64,000 nucleotides of DNA, from assembly GCA_033296885.1 (NCBI GenBank), contig MU863953.1:62001-126000 (forward strand), written 5' to 3'. Shown here piece after piece: positions 11,770 to 22,035 of this stretch. Under the pieces are notes generated by a model. That model did no database searches and had not been told where the DNA came from. It saw nothing but the letters and a program-made list of their open reading frames with translations. Origin of the DNA: Triangularia verruculosa (Eukaryota; Ascomycota; Sordariomycetes; Sordariales; Podosporaceae). Position 1 is the first letter of the stretch; each line of letters begins with the position of its first letter. Made by a program: the position numbers and the translations under genes.

Positions 11770-13576
11770 TCATGCCTGAGCCACCGTAGCGCCGTGATCG
11801 TGCGTTCCATGCTGATGTCGATGCTGAAACCCCGAATAGCCAATCTCGTTACTTGGAAGTCGTGAGATGCGTCGATGTGGGGTGCCGTGATCCTCGCTCG
11901 TCACCTTGGACGCAAAGTTCTCCGCAAATGGTGACCGTTTCCGGAGCTCTGGTCCGTAGTGGTAGATGGCATATACAGCACAGACAAGTAGCAGCGAGAT
12001 GCAAAACAAGATGGTGCTTGCGATTTCAAGATGCTTCGCGCCACCAATGTTTGTGTAAAACGGTGTGGCAGGAACAGTGAGAACGCCTGCCAGAAAGTCT
12101 CGAGACCACCCATTGCCGCCTGTAGCTGATGCCGAGTATGGGCCGTAGGCGCATATCATGTACTGTGGTATGGTTAGGGTTGGGAGCTTTCGCCAAGAGC
12201 GAGATGCAACTTACGTCAATCGTAGCCATGTAAATAGAGTAATTGGCGATTCCAATGATGGCAGATCCAACCATGGTTCCGATCCAGTGGACAGGCGGGC
12301 CACCAGATGTCCAAGCAAATATGATCAGGCCGATTGGGAGACAGGGTGCCGTGTAAAGTAGCCACCAGAGCCTCGACTCGTATTGAGCGTGCTCATCACC
12401 GGGCTTCAATGCTCTCTCTTTCCTGTTCCGTTGGATGGCTGGGATGAACGACATCCAAGCAATGATATAGCCAATGCCAATAGGAATGAACGCCAGCCCG
12501 ATATCGACAGTCGAGAAAGCCCATTGCCTGTATACCAACACAAAGGACTGGATCTGCATGAAGATCAAAGCGTCCGAGAACCCCGAGAGCAGAGACAGCG
12601 TCAAGACGATGGGCTCAGTCAAGAACATCCTGAACGGGCGAACCCACGTCCAGATGAGCTCTTTGAAGGTGAACCGCCGCCAGAACGGCTCGATCTCGTT
12701 TGGTCCATAGAGATTAGGCGACAGTCCTGAGTTGCGACGTTTTCGGGCGATCCTGTCCAGCAGAATCGTCGTTCTAGTCTCTGGCACGAAAAGGAGGTGA
12801 AGAACCTGGACAAACACCCCAAAGATGAGTTGGATCCAGATGGTCCATCTCCAGTGTAGATATTCTTCGACAAACCCACCAATAATCGGTCCCAGGATCG
12901 ATCCGCCAACAGAAGAAAAGACGATGTAGGCGACGGCATATTGTTGGTCATTCGGTTCAAAGATGTCGGCAATCATACCCAGAGTCACACTTCCACCAGC
13001 TGACGACAATCCTCCCAATGCTCGACCGACCATGAGGGAAGCGAAATTTGGCGCTAGGGCGACCGGAAGACACCAGATGTTTACCAGCCCAAGCGATAGC
13101 TGGAGGATAGGCTTGCGACCAAACTCTTCTGACCATGGCGCCCACAGCTCGCATCCAAAGGCATACGTGATAAGAAAAATGGCGGCACCAGCACGAGCAG
13201 CTTGGGCGCTGACCCCGAATTCCTCCGATATCCCACCGATTCCATTCGAGTAGAGTGAGGTGTTGAAGTTCATGGATGTCTGTACCAGGAAGATAACGGT
13301 AAGAATTGTCCATTTCTTCCAGGTGGGGAAGCAGAATCCTAGCTCTTCCCACGCATCTTCTTCCTTCAGTTCGATCCTGTCTGTTGGAGGAGCATTGGTC
13401 TTGGAGAACTGGCGCACCGGTGCAGCTGGCTTGCCGGACGGGGCAGCGGGAATGATCTCATCCTGGCTGGTGCCTGGTCGTTCCGGGGAAGAGTTTTCGA
13501 GATCGGTTTGGTCGGAATCTTCGTGCCTATGCTTCTCTGGATCCTCTTCCAGTCGGCCACTTGGTGTTTGCGACAT
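11770..13576 (-). CDS. MFS transporter (DHA1 / drug-polyamine type)
   Basis: Two exons, 12215-13576 and 11770-12162. A 52-nt intron (GTAAGT...CACAG) splits the protein in frame after MATID, rejoining at YMICAYGPYSAS. The product has about 584 residues. After a ~95-residue hydrophilic N-terminus come about 12 hydrophobic segments in two blocks, with the MFS motif-A-like loop WAPWSEEFGRKP between TM2 and TM3, GRALGGLSSAGGS in the TM4 region, and GGSILGPIIGGFVEEYLHWRW as the motif-C region. This layout matches DHA1 drug:H+ antiporters of the plasma membrane related to polyamine and multidrug exporters. The substrate cannot be told. The start at 13576 (MSQTPSGR) is chosen because upstream codons to 13630 add only a weak leader; 13630 remains possible. 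It is divergent from MCR1, about 1.4 kb away. Confidence 0.87.
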
Positions 13577-14950
13577 GACGTCACTTGATAGATGCACAGG
13601 GGTCAATAAACATGCAGCAAGGAAGGTCAAGGGTTCGTAAGGGTCCTAGAAGCCCCGCGGTGAATAGAGCGAGCGACGGGTCGAAATACAATAGAGAAAA
13701 CAACGGGAGAAGCCCCTGCATTCAGAAATGCAATGGGGAACAACAAGAGAAAAGGAAATGTGCGCTCCATTATGGCCAACAGCATCATTTGATGACATCG
13801 TTTTGCTTGCCCCTGGACCGAACGCCCACCACATAAGCTTGCCAAAAGCTCCGTCGCTTTCTAGAAGAGAAGGATCATGAATCGCGCTGCTTTAGATCTT
13901 GTTCCTGGCGGACGAAACAGGCCACGCAAGCTACACATTTGTTTACACAAACTAAAGAGGGGCAAAACGGCGCGCAGGGACCCTGAATACGGATGGCTTT
14001 CGCGACGGTGAAAGCCAAAACAGGTGTAGAGAAACCTCCGGCTAGTCTCTCGGGAAGACAGAAAAATAGAGAGTAGTGATGAAAAGTGTCTCCAGAGAAA
14101 TAATTGATGTAGCACCTTTGAAGGCAAACAAGTACGAGCACTTGCAATTGTTGAGCTTTTCCTGTGTTCTCTGTGGTGCGATGCGGCCACTAGCCAACTC
14201 AAAAAAGCCCACTTCAGCCCGGTTTAGTCATCAAACGCAATGTCTCCTGTTTTGTAGCACACCTCGAGTTTGGAACGTCGTTGGATGTCAAAAGTGAGTG
14301 CGTTGCCAAGTTGCCAAGAGAGCCGCCGATTGAGTGGGGCGGCTGCTCTGCGCTAGCGGGCAGGAGATCCGAGCTCCACTGCCTCTCCTTCTCCACCTTG
14401 CGCTTCACATCATGAGTTTGAAAGGGAAATAAAAGTCAGGGTGTAATCGAGACTCGAAAATAAAACCCTGAACGGCATCAATGGTCACGACAGTTGCTTG
14501 CGGGCCAATTAAACACATGCCCACTTTCCTGCGTGACTGCGTCGGGAGGGGCGGCAAAGCGAACCGATCAAGTCGGCGTCGGCATTCTGAACCACCGTGA
14601 ATAGGTACTGCTTCAGGCATGTCGGGCAGGACCGATCCTGTAGGTTCCGAGCTGATGCCACCTGCCTGGCTACCCGTTGACAGCAAAGAGGCTGCAAAGG
14701 TACACGTAGAACGAGGGGAGGGATGCGGCTAGGTAGGTAGGTAAGCCGCATCGCCGGTTGCAGCAAACTGGACTTCCCCAAACACCGACTCCGAAACTTG
14801 GGCCGTACACATATTAGCCAAAGAATTCGACGCGCTCAAAACAGCGATCGTCGAGCCTTCTGGTCTCGGTGTTCCGGACAGCTGCACCTGCCCCCTCGCT
14901 TTCCTGCGACTTATAAAACAAACAATCGCTAGATCGAGTCGTCCTTCAAC
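13577..14950. other. Divergent intergenic region with a repeat copy
   Basis: A 1.37 kb gene-free spacer between the transporter and mcr1. It contains copy A of a ~105-nt dispersed repeat (14133-14236) and GGTA-type repeats near 14729-14743. No convincing ORF. Confidence 0.5.
14133..14236. repeat. Dispersed ~105-nt repeat, copy A
   Basis: From TACGAGCACTTGCAATTG to AGTCATCAAAC this is about 95% identical by eye to 21512-21616. The differences are five substitutions and one extra A. A third, more diverged copy lies at 22612-22677. No coding function is apparent, and the two good copies produce the same short spurious minus-strand ORF. Confidence 0.85.
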
Positions 14951-15943
14951 ATGCCTCCTACCACCAGTTCTTTTCGCCCTTTTTTCACGCAGAACTCCAG
15001 ACTGCTTCGTCAACCCTTTGGAGCAGCCCCTAGACGCGCAGAAGTCATGACAACACAGGTCGCCTTCGCAGCCGCCGCCGTCGGCATTGGCGCCTATGTG
15101 TACATGAGAACCGGTGCAGCTGCAGCTCCCGGCACGTCTGCCACGGGTACCGGCAGTGACAGCAAGCCCTACTTCAGTGGCTTCGGACTCCGCACCCTGA
15201 AGCTCCACAGCAGCGAGCTTGTCAATCACAACACCAAGAAGCTCCGCTTTGAACTTCCAGATCCTAGCCAACCTAGCGGCCTCTCTCTCAGCTCGGCTCT
15301 GCTCACCATCTCCTTCCCCCCGACCAATGGCCGATGGACACCCGTTGTTCGCCCTTACACACCGACCAACCCCTTGGAGGAGCCCGGTTTTGTCGAGCTG
15401 ATGGTCAAGCTCTACCCCAACGGAAAGCAGAGCGGCTATCTGCACTCGCTCAAGCCAGGCGACACCATCACCTGCCTTCGAATTCCCGAGTACGTCTGGC
15501 AACCCAACAAACATGACCACGTCGCTCTGATCGCCGGCGGAGCGGGCATCACGCCCATGTATCAGCTCATTCAGGGCATCCTGGGCAATCCCGAGGACAA
15601 GACCAGAGTCACCCTTGTCTGGGGCGTCAATGGTGATCAGGATATCTTCCTCAAGCAGGAGCTTGCCGAGCTGCAGTCCAAGTACCCAGGCAGATTCAGA
15701 GCCGAGTATGTCGTCTCACAACCAGAAGCCGGGTCGACGTACCGCAAGGGATATGTCAATGGGAAGGCGTTGGAGGAGCTTGGGCTGGGCGCCAACGACG
15801 AGAAGAACAAGAATGTCAAGGTCATGGTCTGCGGGCCGCCAGCGATGGAGAAGGCACTGAAGGGCGGCAAGGGTCCTTTTGCGAACAAGACGGGCGTGTT
15901 GCATGAGCTGGGGTACAAGCCTGATCAGATTTACAGCTTTTAA
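14951..15943 (+). CDS. mcr1: NADH-cytochrome b5 reductase 2, mitochondrial
   Basis: A 330-residue intronless enzyme that transfers electrons from NADH through FAD to cytochrome b5. Residues 1-35 are basic and hydroxylated (mitochondrial targeting), followed by a membrane anchor at ~36-52 (TTQVAFAAAAVGIGAYVYM). The FAD-binding motif RPYT is at 134-137. The NADH-binding motifs are GGAGITPMYQ at 196-205 and CGPPAMEKA at 294-302. The protein ends in the usual LGYKPDQIYSF. All parts and the length match the outer-membrane/intermembrane-space MCR1 family of fungi. The start at 14951 gives the complete targeting sequence. Confidence 0.96.
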   Translation: MPPTTSSFRPFFTQNSRLLRQPFGAAPRRAEVMTTQVAFAAAAVGIGAYVYMRTGAAAAPGTSATGTGSDSKPYFSGFGLRTLKLHSSELVNHNTKKLRFELPDPSQPSGLSLSSALLTISFPPTNGRWTPVVRPYTPTNPLEEPGFVELMVKLYPNGKQSGYLHSLKPGDTITCLRIPEYVWQPNKHDHVALIAGGAGITPMYQLIQGILGNPEDKTRVTLVWGVNGDQDIFLKQELAELQSKYPGRFRAEYVVSQPEAGSTYRKGYVNGKALEELGLGANDEKNKNVKVMVCGPPAMEKALKGGKGPFANKTGVLHELGYKPDQIYSF

Positions 15944-16353
15944 CTGCGGGGAGGGTCGATGGAGTTGAGGTGTACGACTAGAGGCTAGAAAATATAAACT
16001 ATTCAAGACAGCAAATTGACAGGGGGCTGCCGGGCTGAGTATTTTGATGAAGATTGGCAAGAGCAGAAAGATAGCTGTGTGGCACAAGGGCGTTTGCACC
16101 CCACAAAATCCATCAGGGATCCGCTGTAGGCCTCACCGAGAGAATAGCACTTGCCCACTACAACCTCGACCATTCCTTCCTGTCCAACCTCTACCTCAAT
16201 CCATTGGCCGTTGGATACTTTTCATTTAGCCCTTTTCAATTCTTTACCATTTCATGATCCCACCTTTTTATCCTCCCGTCCTGAAATCGACCATCCGCTC
16301 CCCAGACGCCATCGACGTCTATTCACACGACACCTTCCCGATCACCAGTCATA
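15944..16353. other. Intergenic
   Basis: A spacer between two genes transcribed in the same direction. Nothing is recognised apart from presumed 3' and 5' untranslated sequence. Confidence 0.5.
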
Positions 16354-17088
16354 ATGTTACGTCGCATGGCCCTTCCATTCCCATACAATCTCGTCCCTCC
16401 AAAATGTCCCCCCACCATCGCCAAACACACCAGAGGCTTCAAAACCATCAACCTAGAAGTCGAACGAAAAATCGCCTGCCTCGCCATCCCAACCCTGACC
16501 GACCCTTCATTCTGGTCGCAACCCCCCTTCACCTCCGTCGATCCCCTCCCGCTGAAAACACTCCACGACATCTACTACGACAAGAACAATCTCCTCTGCT
16601 CCAACGGGCTTTGGGTGCGCAAGCGAAATGGCGCCTGGCAAGCAAAGATCAATCCCTCGGTTAGGATAGGGCAGCAACATACTCGATTTGAGGAGCTACG
16701 GGAGGAGCACGACATTGCAAAGGCTGTACAAGCCTTCACAAAGACGGCCGCCGTGGCTGAGGCGACGAACAATTTCGGGCTGGACAAGATGGCGGAGTTT
16801 ACTACTTATCGGGAGGGGTGGAGGGTGGACGGTGATTTTGTGGTTGTCAGGGACAGTACTTCGTTTGGGTGGGGGGTTGTTGAGGTTGAGCTGGAGGAGA
16901 CGGTAAGGATTGAAGAGGGGGGGGAGGTGGATGAGGGGTGGAAGCAGAGGAGGATGGAGGAGATGGATAGGAGGATTGAGGCGTTTGTGAAGAGGTATGC
17001 CTGGGCGTGGGGAGGTGGGCAGGTAAAGGGGAAGTTGAGTGCGTATTTTGAGATGATGAGACGGTCAGGGGATGGGAGGAAGAGGTGA
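16354..17088 (+). CDS. CYTH-domain protein, thiamine-triphosphatase-like
   Basis: A 244-residue protein. The signature ExExK of the CYTH triphosphate-tunnel family is at residues 35-39 (EVERK). It is followed by DIYYDKNNLLCSNGLWVRKRNGAWQAK, the expected strand pair with the basic residues that line the tunnel, and later by an acidic strand VVEVELEE. CYTH proteins of this size hydrolyse short triphosphates such as thiamine triphosphate, or act as inorganic triphosphatases, and need a divalent metal. The exact substrate here is inferred from similarity of layout only. Residues 1-30 precede the domain and are basic, so mitochondrial targeting is possible. An alternative Met lies at residue 6. 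Confidence 0.8.
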   Translation: MLRRMALPFPYNLVPPKCPPTIAKHTRGFKTINLEVERKIACLAIPTLTDPSFWSQPPFTSVDPLPLKTLHDIYYDKNNLLCSNGLWVRKRNGAWQAKINPSVRIGQQHTRFEELREEHDIAKAVQAFTKTAAVAEATNNFGLDKMAEFTTYREGWRVDGDFVVVRDSTSFGWGVVEVELEETVRIEEGGEVDEGWKQRRMEEMDRRIEAFVKRYAWAWGGGQVKGKLSAYFEMMRRSGDGRKR

Positions 17089-17230
17089 TGCCGTACAGAT
17101 TCCTACGTGAGAGACCTATCTGTAGAGATTGGGAAACAGCAGAAATAAACATACTGGTATTGGTTTGGGTCGTTCCCTCGGTTTGATTGAAACTGTGCTC
17201 CTGTTAACCATCCCCCCTTTACTCCCCCTC

Positions 17231-17578
17231 CTAGCCCCCCTTCCCCCCCGTCCCCAGCACAATCCTCTTCGCCTCTCGATATGCCGCCAACTCCTCCTTA
17301 TACGACAAATACGTCCCCCCCCTCCTCCCGTCTGTCTTCTCCCAGCTCCTCAGCCTCCAAATCTTGCACTCGTCCCGATCGCACGTCTCGCAGCACGTAT
17401 CCTTCATCTCCCAGTCCGCGCGGTGTTCAATCTTGATCGTTTCCAACGTCGATTTCTCCAGCGGACACGGTAGCTGCTGCTTGCGGGGAGCGGGACTCCA
17501 CTCTGAGAAGCAGGTGTGGTGCAGTATGATTGGATTTTGGTACCCGCAGGGGTAGACTTGGGTTATGTAGTGGCACAT
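17231..17578 (-). CDS. Small Cys-rich hypothetical protein
   Basis: A 115-residue protein with no signal peptide. The Cys and His residues are spaced in pairs (MCHYITQVYPCGYQ, HHTC, DTCCETCDRDEC), suggesting metal binding. The sequence opening MCHYI...YPCG resembles a group of small cytosolic proteins common in Sordariomycetes, whose function is not known to me. The last third is helical and charged (SYKEELAAYREAKRIV). The coding call is supported by the organised Cys pattern and the absence of a competing frame, but the protein is short. Confidence 0.55.
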   Translation of the reverse strand: MCHYITQVYPCGYQNPIILHHTCFSEWSPAPRKQQLPCPLEKSTLETIKIEHRADWEMKDTCCETCDRDECKIWRLRSWEKTDGRRGGTYLSYKEELAAYREAKRIVLGTGGKGG

Positions 17579-17751
17579 TGTGTCTTGTTTCTTGGTTGTG
17601 CTTGCTGCTGGTGGTGGTGGTGGTGGTGTTAAAGGATGGTTTTGGGGATGGTCATGGGTGTTGCGAGGTGGTGTGATGTGGTTGTGGTGGTAGGTAACAA
17701 GATTTGATATGGGGTTGAGATTGTGATGATGGTGATGAACAACTTGCTTTG

Positions 17752-17790
17752 TTGCTCTGGTGCTCTGTTGCTCTGTTGCTCTGTTGCTTG
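17752..17790. repeat. 9-nt tandem repeat
   Basis: Four near-perfect copies of TTGCTCTGT upstream of the small Cys-rich gene. Confidence 0.85.
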
Positions 17791-17968
17791 TTAAGTGTGT
17801 TGAGAAAGTTTGTGGAGGGGGAGAGAGAGAGGGAAAGATAAATTTGATGATTTGACTGGTATTTTTAGGTTCTGTGGCGGTGGGCTCTGTTTTTACCTTT
17901 TGGACATCTTGCCAACTTACCGTAGATTTGGAAGATATGGCTGGAATAGAAAAACTCTATTGCCTCAG

Positions 17969-18279
17969 CGGCTGCCATGTCACGCCGCAGATAAAGTAAT
18001 TGGTACTGCAAGTCGGGATCACACCTACAATATAGTAGAAAAGGCTTGCTTATTATTTTTAAAGGGCGTATTACTATCCTTTAACACTTAAAGAGTATCT
18101 TTTGAGGTATTTTCGATATTTCTTTAGGCCTTTCAACTATTTTTTAAAACCTTTTAACTATCTTTTAAAGCCTTTTAATCGTTTTTTAAGGCCTTTTAAC
18201 TATCTTTCAAGGCCTTTTAATCGTCTGTCAATGTTATATTCCCACTTTGCAGTGCCAGTTATTTTGTCCGGGACGTGCA
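17969..18279 (+). repeat. Left inverted repeat arm
   Basis: The left arm of the 4.4 kb unit. Key blocks in order: CACGCCGCAGATAAAG, AATTGGTACTGC, GGATCACACCTA, GAAAAGGCTTG, ATTACTATCCTTTAACAC, AGTATCTTTT, the 20-21 nt subterminal repeats, TTGCAGTGCCAGTT and GGACGTGCAC. Confidence 0.75.
18126..18230 (+). repeat. Subterminal tandem repeat, left arm
   Basis: About five AT-rich units of 20-22 nt based on GGCCTTTTAACTATCTTTTA, lying in the left inverted arm. The complementary array is in the right arm at 22091-22180. Confidence 0.85.
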
Positions 18280-18652
18280 CGTGTAGAAAGCTCTAGGTTT
18301 ATTTAGGAGTGGCATCGGCGATTCTCTGAAATTAACAAGGATCGTGTTCACATTATGTGGAGAGATATACCACCCTACCTACCCTGTGGGTAGGATGTCC
18401 TTTTGGTTCTACACATTAGACATGGGACGATTTGGCAGAGCAGCGACAGGGGCTTGATGTCAGAATTTGCACGTAAAAGCATGGGTGCCATCCCAGTGAT
18501 ATAGCGTGTTTTATTTTTGCAAAATAACGATTTTCTACTAACGCTTTCACTCCGCTTGGCGCAAGTGGCTAGGAAGCCTGCGCTTCCTCTTCCTTTGGGC
18601 AGGACACGTGGGAAACATGATTACCTACCCCGAGATTAAGTCTGTCTGTTCC

Positions 18653-21147
18653 TCAGGCGGGCAGTATCCATTCTCCCCCTTGCTCTGGTTCCATCTCTGC
18701 CACTGGCTCTGGTTCCATCTCTGCTACTGGCTCTGGTTCCATCTCTGCCACAAGACTAGGTGATTTAGAACTGACCGACAAAACTTCTTGTTGTCTCGAT
18801 GAATCAAGCCCACCCTCTGCGACTGATTCTGCATCACTGGTGTAGTCTTCATTGACAGAAGGATCTCCAGATCCCTGACTGGACATGAATACCGAGTCTA
18901 AGCCGCAAATCAGAATGGGGTTCACATAGAACTGAAGGTTAGGGGCCAATCTTACCACCTCTAATCCGAACACCGGCAAATCGTTTACAGGTCTGGAGGC
19001 CGTTGCGCAAGACTGCGATCTGCTTGGTGAACTGCTCGCGCTCGGCGCGGCTCTCTTCGGGTTCCCCAGCAATTCGAGCAACCAGCTCCTGCGACATTTC
19101 GTACACTGTAATGGGCGAAAGGATGTCGTGCAAGAGAGAGAGAAGCTTTGTCTCGATCACCTCAACCGCGACATCGTCGATGAAGCGTTTGAGAGCAACC
19201 TAATAAAGAAGTTACGAGACGATCAGGAGATCAAGCGGGAGCGGGAGGTCAAGATCATACCTTGTAGTAGGCGTTCAAGCAGTCTAGTGCCTCCTCAGCA
19301 GCAAAGCGGCTCATGTTCGGCTCGTTTGTGGCAACAAGAGAATCAATCAAGCTTTGGAGGTTCCATCTAACCGGCTCGCCTGAGTTCCAAACCTGAAACG
19401 CCACATTGCTCAGATTACGCGTCGCATCGATATTGAAGAACTCGCGAATGACCATGGCGGTCTTTTTGGAGTTTCTCTCCCGACGGACGTTCTGGAGCGT
19501 CTCGGTGAAGTAATGGTTGTACGTGATGGGATGTCCTTTTTGGTGCGGTGCGATCAGCTCGGTGGTCTTGTCAGCCATCTCCTTTCTGATCCTTTGCATG
19601 GCAGGTCCGGAGATTTCTTCTTTCAATCCGCGCGACGTTGTGCGATCCGCAATGCTGTCAATGACCAGTTCGATAAACCGGCCCGCCGCCCGCCACATCT
19701 TGTCAATGTGTCGGCGTGCAATATCCTCCCAGCGCTGGGATTGCTCGTGAAAGAGGGCTGCGACGATCAGCGGGTTGAACGTGCCAGGGAGCTCGCGTCC
19801 ACGGGTTCTCCTGATGACTTCCTCAATGTGGTTCAGAAACTCGTCTCTCGTGACCTGTTGCGGTTCGGAGAGATCACTGCTTGTTGTTCCTGACTTGAAG
19901 TCGGTAATGACCCGGAAGTGCCCTGTTCTTCCCATTTCCGAGGCAAACCCTTCGTTGAGATTCTGAACGACGGCTCGAATGCGCTGTTTGTATCCCATAT
20001 CCGTCATTGCATCCTCGAAAAACTGATCATTATAACTACCGCTTGTCGAGGCCGTAACAAGAGATTGGAATGCTTGACTCAGGTGGAGCAGGTAACGACG
20101 TTGTTCGTCAGGCGAAGCTCTGGATTCCCCGAGGTGTTCGAGCTGAACCTGGCAGTTCTTGCATTTTTGATCGATCTCAGTCATAAGGCTGGGAAGCTCG
20201 GTTGCAATCTGCCCGAGAAGGAGCTTGCTTAGACGAGTCCTGAGCATGGATATGCCGACATGGGAACTCGGCATTTCCCTCCAAGAGCCTTTGCTGAAGA
20301 ATTCTGTCTCGGCAGCGTCACGATCGTCCAGACTCCAAGTCCCCTTTTCCGAGTCCATGTTCTTGAGCACGTGCCAGCCCAAATGAAACTTAACTTGCTC
20401 GTTCTTGGCAAGGGACAAATAGAGAGCTTCACGGTCAGAGCCAGGGATCAGGTCGTCTGGCTTTGTGATGACGCCCAAGGTCCGACTGCCAGTGGGATCG
20501 ACTTTGCGGGCAAGCTTCAACACCACCTGGTTGGCAAAATCATTCTTGGCAGAGACGACGGCCAGAATAATAGACCTCGGCTCCTTCATGTAGCCCTGCA
20601 CAACCTCTTGGATGAGCTCGACATCAGAGTCGGTTTGCTGGCTTGTCGCGGAGTGGATCAGACCAGGGAGATCAACAATGGTGAGATGCGGACGGTCGGG
20701 GCCAGTGATCTCAACCCTGAGGATGTCTTTAGCGAACGCCTTGCCGTGTGTGGTGATGCCCATGGCAAGCTTGGCCTCCTCGATCAGCTTGGGGAGCCCA
20801 GAAAAGTCGCTCAGCTGTTCCTGAAAGCCACGCAGAGAGGCCTGCTCAGACTCAGTCCGAGACTCGCTTGGTACGATGGACACTTTGACGCTGACGTGCG
20901 GATCCCGGCGCAACACCAGCTCGATGGGGAAGCGGGTGCAAAGATTGCCATTGACGGGCAACCAAATGCGCGAGATTGCCTGCAGCCCCGAGCTTTTCCC
21001 TGACGATTGATCTCCGCACACGATGATCTGGGGGAGAGAAACATAGTTGTTGAGCCCCTGAAGACGAAGTTGGTCGATGGCGTCGAGGAGTTCCAGCTGG
21101 TCCTGGGAGCATAGCTTGCTCAATACGTCGCTCTCGAAAGCCACCAT
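18653..21147 (-). CDS. Dynamin-like large GTPase (Mx-type)
   Basis: Exons 19261-21147, 18956-19199 and 18653-18897, with GT-AG introns and matching phases, give 791 residues. The GTPase domain has G1 GDQSSGKS at 45-52, the switch Thr in LCTRFP at ~71, G3 DLPG at 159-162 and G4 TKPD at 228-231. A helical middle/stalk region follows (~300-600). Exon 2 encodes the GTPase effector domain (ALKRFIDDVAVEVIETKLL...), which is needed for stalk self-assembly. No pleckstrin domain is present, so it resembles Mx proteins or other fungal dynamin-like proteins rather than classical dynamin. The third exon adds a tail with three units of EPEPVAEM. Such fungal proteins are usually uncharacterised; membrane remodelling or defence are possibilities only. 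It lies inside an inverted-repeat-bounded unit. Confidence 0.88.
18664..18735. repeat. 24-nt coding repeat in dynamin tail
   Basis: Three near-identical 24-nt copies (GGCTCTGGTTCCATCTCTGC on the plus strand) encoding PVAEMEPE units at the C-terminus of the dynamin-like protein. Confidence 0.85.
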
Positions 21148-22035
21148 CTTGTCTTGTGGTGGTGGAGGACGTCTCGAGACTCGCGAGGAATTGGCTGAAA
21201 AAGTTGGGTATGGACAGATGGATCAGCAGAATAGTTGAGGGTGCTAAACACAAACGATGTCCTGCCAGGCAAAACTGTTGGTCGGTCAGTCTTGCCTTCC
21301 GTTTAAGGCGAGCTGCGGCCGCCTATTCGGGCTGTTGCAGCACTTGACGTCGTTGGCTCTTGCCTCCCTGGCAGGCACACCATCTTGAAATTAGGCAAGA
21401 GGGTACGTACGTCCATGACGAAAGAGTACTCGTTGGGCCACATGATTGGTACGATACACGCCATCTGAGTCCCACGGGTGAGATATGGAGAGCTAAGAGC
21501 GCCTATCTCATTACGAGCACTTGCAATTGTAGAGCTTTTCCTGTGTTTTCTGTGGTGCGAGGCGGCCACTAGCCAACTCAAAAAAAGCCCACTTCAGCCC
21601 GGTTCAGTCATCAAACATCAAACTCGTTGGGCCTACAGAGCTCACTGCGACAATGTGTTTTAGCTACTTTGCTCTATGGCAAGTTCGTTTGCACTTTCTT
21701 CCTGGTCTGGCTGCTTATCGGGCTATTGCAGCGGCAACATAGACCTGGATATTGACTACCTAGGTGGGTTTCTCTCATTTCATCCTCGGTTTGTATGCCG
21801 GTTCATGGTCCTTTCCTCATCAAACCTCATCAGACTCAATGTTTTCAGATGTCGGATGAAAGGCAGGATTGCCAAGGATGCCTTGATGTTGGAAAGAGAC
21901 ATTTCTTTCCAACTGCCAAGTCCTACTGGCTCAGCCCATCTTCAACAAGACGAGGCGCATCAAACGAAGCGAGGCGGTACACTGCATACTCTACAGTGCG
22001 AAAAAGAAGCGCCGGGAATTCAAGAAGTGTGCTTA
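21148..22035. other. Gene-free region upstream of the dynamin gene
   Basis: Presumed promoter of the dynamin-like gene, plus copy B of the dispersed 105-nt repeat. Two ~25-nt blocks resembling each other (21318-21342 and 21710-21735, both containing CGGGCT.TTGCAGC) suggest an old local duplication. No transposase fragment is recognised. Confidence 0.5.
21512..21616. repeat. Dispersed ~105-nt repeat, copy B
   Basis: The counterpart of 14133-14236, inside the inverted-repeat-bounded unit. The flanking sequences of copies A and B do not match, so the repeat itself moved or was duplicated. Confidence 0.85.

Larger units (their letters stand above)
17579..18652. other. Gene-free region including left inverted repeat
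   Basis: Holds the promoter side of the small Cys-rich gene, a TTGCTCTG-type repeat (17752-17790), the left inverted repeat of the dynamin-bearing unit (17969-18279), and ~370 nt of AT-rich sequence before the dynamin stop codon. No ORF is supported. Confidence 0.55.
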
